Shown piece after piece: positions 61,844-64,000 of a stretch of DNA of 64,000 bases (within the stretch, counting starts at the first letter, position 1; the number at the start of each line of letters is the position of its first letter). The DNA lies in the NCBI GenBank assembly GCA_920105625.2, contig OV050030.1:213202325-213266324 (forward strand), given 5' to 3'. The notes under the pieces are model-generated. The model saw nothing but the letters and a program-made list of their open reading frames with translations, did no database searches and had not been told where the DNA came from. The position numbers were made by a program, and so were the translations under genes. The DNA comes from Clusia tigrina. Lineage: Eukaryota; Arthropoda; Insecta; Diptera; Clusiidae.

Positions 61844-64000
61844 CTTGAGTCCCAAATCAAACACGTATAAAAATTTAAATGGCCCTAACTTCTATACGGT
61901 GCGTCCCACACCTATCAAAGTTTGCAACAATCAATTGCTTGCAACTTTTTACGGGATCGTCATAAAATCTTGAAATTTTGTAACAATAAAGTACTCGAGC
62001 CTGTTATCAATTTAAGCTATCACTCATAGCTATGCTACCCTTGAGTCCCAAATCAAACACTGATAAAACTTCAAAGAGCCCTAACTTCTATACGGTGAGT
62101 CCTATACCCATCAAAGTTTGTAACAATCAAATGTTTGTAACTTTTTACTGGAGCGACATAAAATCTTGAAATTCTGTGACAATAAAGTACTCGAGCCTCT
62201 TGTCAATTTAAGCTATCACTCACAGCTATGCTACCTTGAGTCCCAAATTAAACACTGATAAAACTTCAAATGGCCCTAACGGTGCCTCATATACCTATCA
62301 AAGTTTCCTACAATCAAGTGCTTGTAACTTCTTACTGGAGAGTCATAAAATCTTGAAATTTTGTGACAATAAAGTACTCGAGCCTCTTGTAAAGTTATGC
62401 AATCGCTCGTAGCTATGCCACCCTTGAGTCCCAAATCAAACACTGATAAAACTTCAAATGGCCCTAACCTCTATACGGTGCGTCCTATACCCATCAAAGT
62501 TTGTAACAATCAAATATTTGTAACTTTTTACTGGACCGTCATAAAATCTGGAAATTTTGTGACAATAAAGTAGTCGAGCCTCTTGTCAATTTAAGCTATC
62601 ACTCATAGCTATGCTACCCTTGAGTCCCAAATTAAACACTGATAAAACTTCAAATGGCCCTAACGGTGCCTCATATACCTATCAAAGTTTCCTACAATCA
62701 AGTGCTTGTAACTTCTTACTGGAGAGTCATAAAATCTTGAAATTTTGTGACAATAAAGTACTCGAGCCTCTTGTAAAGTTATGCAATCGCTCATAGCTAT
62801 GCCACCCTTGAGTCCCAAATCAAACACTGATAAAACTTCAAATGGCCCTAACCTCTATACGGTGCGTCCTATACCCATCAAAGTGTGTAACAATCAAATA
62901 TTTGTAACTTTTTACTGGACCGTCATAAAATCTGGAAATTTTGTGACAATAAAGTAGTCGAGCCTCTTGTCAATTTAAGCTATCACTCATAGCTATGCTA
63001 CCCTTGAGTCCCAAATCAAACACTGATAAAACTTCAAATGGCCCTAACTTCTATACGGTGCGTCATATACCTATCAAAGTTTCCAACAATCAAATGCTTG
63101 TAACTTTTCACGGGAGCGTCATAAAATCTTGAAATTTTGTAACAATAGAGTAGTCGAGCCTCTTGTCAATTTAAGCTATCACTCATAGCTATGCTACCCT
63201 TGAGTCCCAAATCAAACACTGATAAAACTTCAAATGGCCCTAACTTCTATACGGTGCGTCCTATACCTATCAAAGTTTCCAACAATCAAATGCTTGTAAC
63301 TTTTTACGGTAGCGTCATAAAATCTTGAAATTTTGTAACAATAAAGCACTAGAGCCTCTTATCAATTTACGCTATCGCTCATAGCTATGCTACCCTTGAG
63401 TCCCAAATCAAACACTGATAAAACTTCAAATGGCCCTAACGGTGCGTCATATACCTACCAAAGTTTGCAACAATCAAGTGCTTGTAACTTTTTACTGGAG
63501 CGTCATAAAATCTGGAAATTTTGTGAGAATAAAGTACTCGAGCCTCTTATCAATTTAAGCTATCGCTCATAGCTATGCTACCCTTGAGTCCCAAATCAAA
63601 CACTGATAAAACTTCAAATGGCCCTAACGGTGCGTCATATACCTATCAAAGTTTGCAACAATCAAGTGCTTGTAACTTTTTACTGGAGCGTCATAAAATC
63701 TGGAAATTTTGAGAGAATAAAGTACTCGAGCCTCTTATCTATTTAAGCTATCGCTCATAGCTATGCTACCCTTGAGTCCCAAATCAAACACTGATAAAAC
63801 TTCAAATGGCCCTAACGGTGCGTCATATACCTATCAAAGTTTGCAACAATCAAGTGCTTGTAACTTTTTACATGAGTTACATAAAATCTGGAAATTTTGT
63901 GAGAATAAGGTACTCGAGCCTCTTATCAATTTAAGCTATCGCTCATAGCTATGCTACCCTTGAGTCCCAAATCAAACACGTATAAAAATTTAAATGGCCC
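61844..64000. repeat. About 2,508-bp repeat, copy 2, cut by the window edge
   Basis: Second copy, still matching copy 1 at the last base of the window, so the real unit end and any third copy lie outside. Only scattered substitutions from copy 1 were seen (for example 'cctcttttcaa' versus 'cctcttgtcaa', 'aataaagtag' versus 'aatagagtag'). Confidence 0.9.

Larger units (their letters stand above)
35897..64000. repeat. Satellite array, right arm (continues past the window)
   Basis: About 145 more monomers of the same satellite in the same orientation. The arm begins at 'cccttgagtcccaaatc', exactly where the left arm was cut, so the retroelement interrupted one monomer and the register is kept. 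The 188-bp C class with 'ctggaaattttgtgagaataaag' is much more frequent here than in the first 19 kb. The array runs off the right edge of the window. No non-satellite sequence was seen in this arm. Confidence 0.98.

Noticed and set aside
1..64000. Dozens of recurring 61-codon open frames on both strands of the satellite
   Set aside because: Each is the same stop-free stretch of the monomer. The minus-strand ones begin at GTG ('caaacac' or 'aaccac' reversed), not ATG. Monomer lengths of 196 and 188 are not multiples of three, so no frame crosses a monomer. Substitutions look evenly spread, and no protein family is recognisable.
1..64000. CRISPR-like regular repeats
   Set aside because: The repeats are contiguous 190-bp monomers with no unique spacers, in a genome carrying LTR elements and Helitrons.
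1..64000. CENP-B box in the monomer
   Set aside because: I looked for the TTCG....A..CGGG pattern and found no match in the consensus of any class.
1..64000. CTCGAG shared by satellite, LTR and Helitron 5' end as a sign of common origin
   Set aside because: Only the six bases match; the flanks (gtactcgagcc, actctcgagtgt, aaactcgagaac) are unrelated, so chance is sufficient.

Overview
The window is almost entirely one tandem satellite DNA array, interrupted once by a dead LTR retrotransposon that itself carries a Helitron insertion. There is no intact host gene, tRNA, rRNA, CRISPR array or operon. The organism is a eukaryote, most likely an insect. The Helitron 5' ends (TCTATATATATAAAAATG...) resemble families I know from insect genomes such as Lepidoptera, and the pol type (Ty3/gypsy, Mag/K02A2.6-like) is common in invertebrates. 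The species cannot be named from the sequence.

Layout: 1-30,209 satellite; 30,210-35,896 LTR retrotransposon with two 235-bp LTRs; 32,914-34,818 Helitron inside its integrase; 35,897-64,000 satellite again, in the same orientation and register. I estimate about 300 head-to-tail monomers, with no inverted segment except one small hairpin insertion.

The satellite monomer comes in two main lengths, 196 bp and 188 bp. They differ by an 8-bp indel (TTCTATAC) between 'ccctaac' and 'ggtgcgtc'. A 196-bp consensus read from the sequence has 71 G+C (36%). Recognisable classes are: A (tatacccatcaaagtttgtaac, heads 'cactgataaaac'); B (tacacctatcaaagttttcaac, tail 'gtaaagttaagcaatcgc'); C (188 bp, 'ggtgcgtcatatacc', later with 'ggaaattttgtgagaataaag'); D (head 'cacgtataaaa', 'cccacacctatc', 'caattgcttgcaac'). 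These are arranged in multi-monomer repeats. The clearest is five copies of a 580-bp A-B-C trimer at 8,551-11,451. Longer tandem duplications have units of 2,319, 1,950, 538, 1,356, about 1,752 and about 2,508 bp. Composition shifts along the array: the 'gagaataaag' form of C first appears near 19 kb and is frequent from there to the end.

The retroelement has a truncated gag (207 codons) fused by an internal deletion to the middle of reverse transcriptase. After that it has one frameshift and three in-frame stops across RT, RNase H and integrase. The Helitron then splits the integrase catalytic core. The order of events is therefore satellite, then LTR element, then Helitron. The LTRs differ at 6 of 235 positions, so the insertion is fairly young even though the coding region is ruined. 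The short 61-codon open frames that recur in the satellite are a by-product of the monomer sequence and are not annotated as genes.
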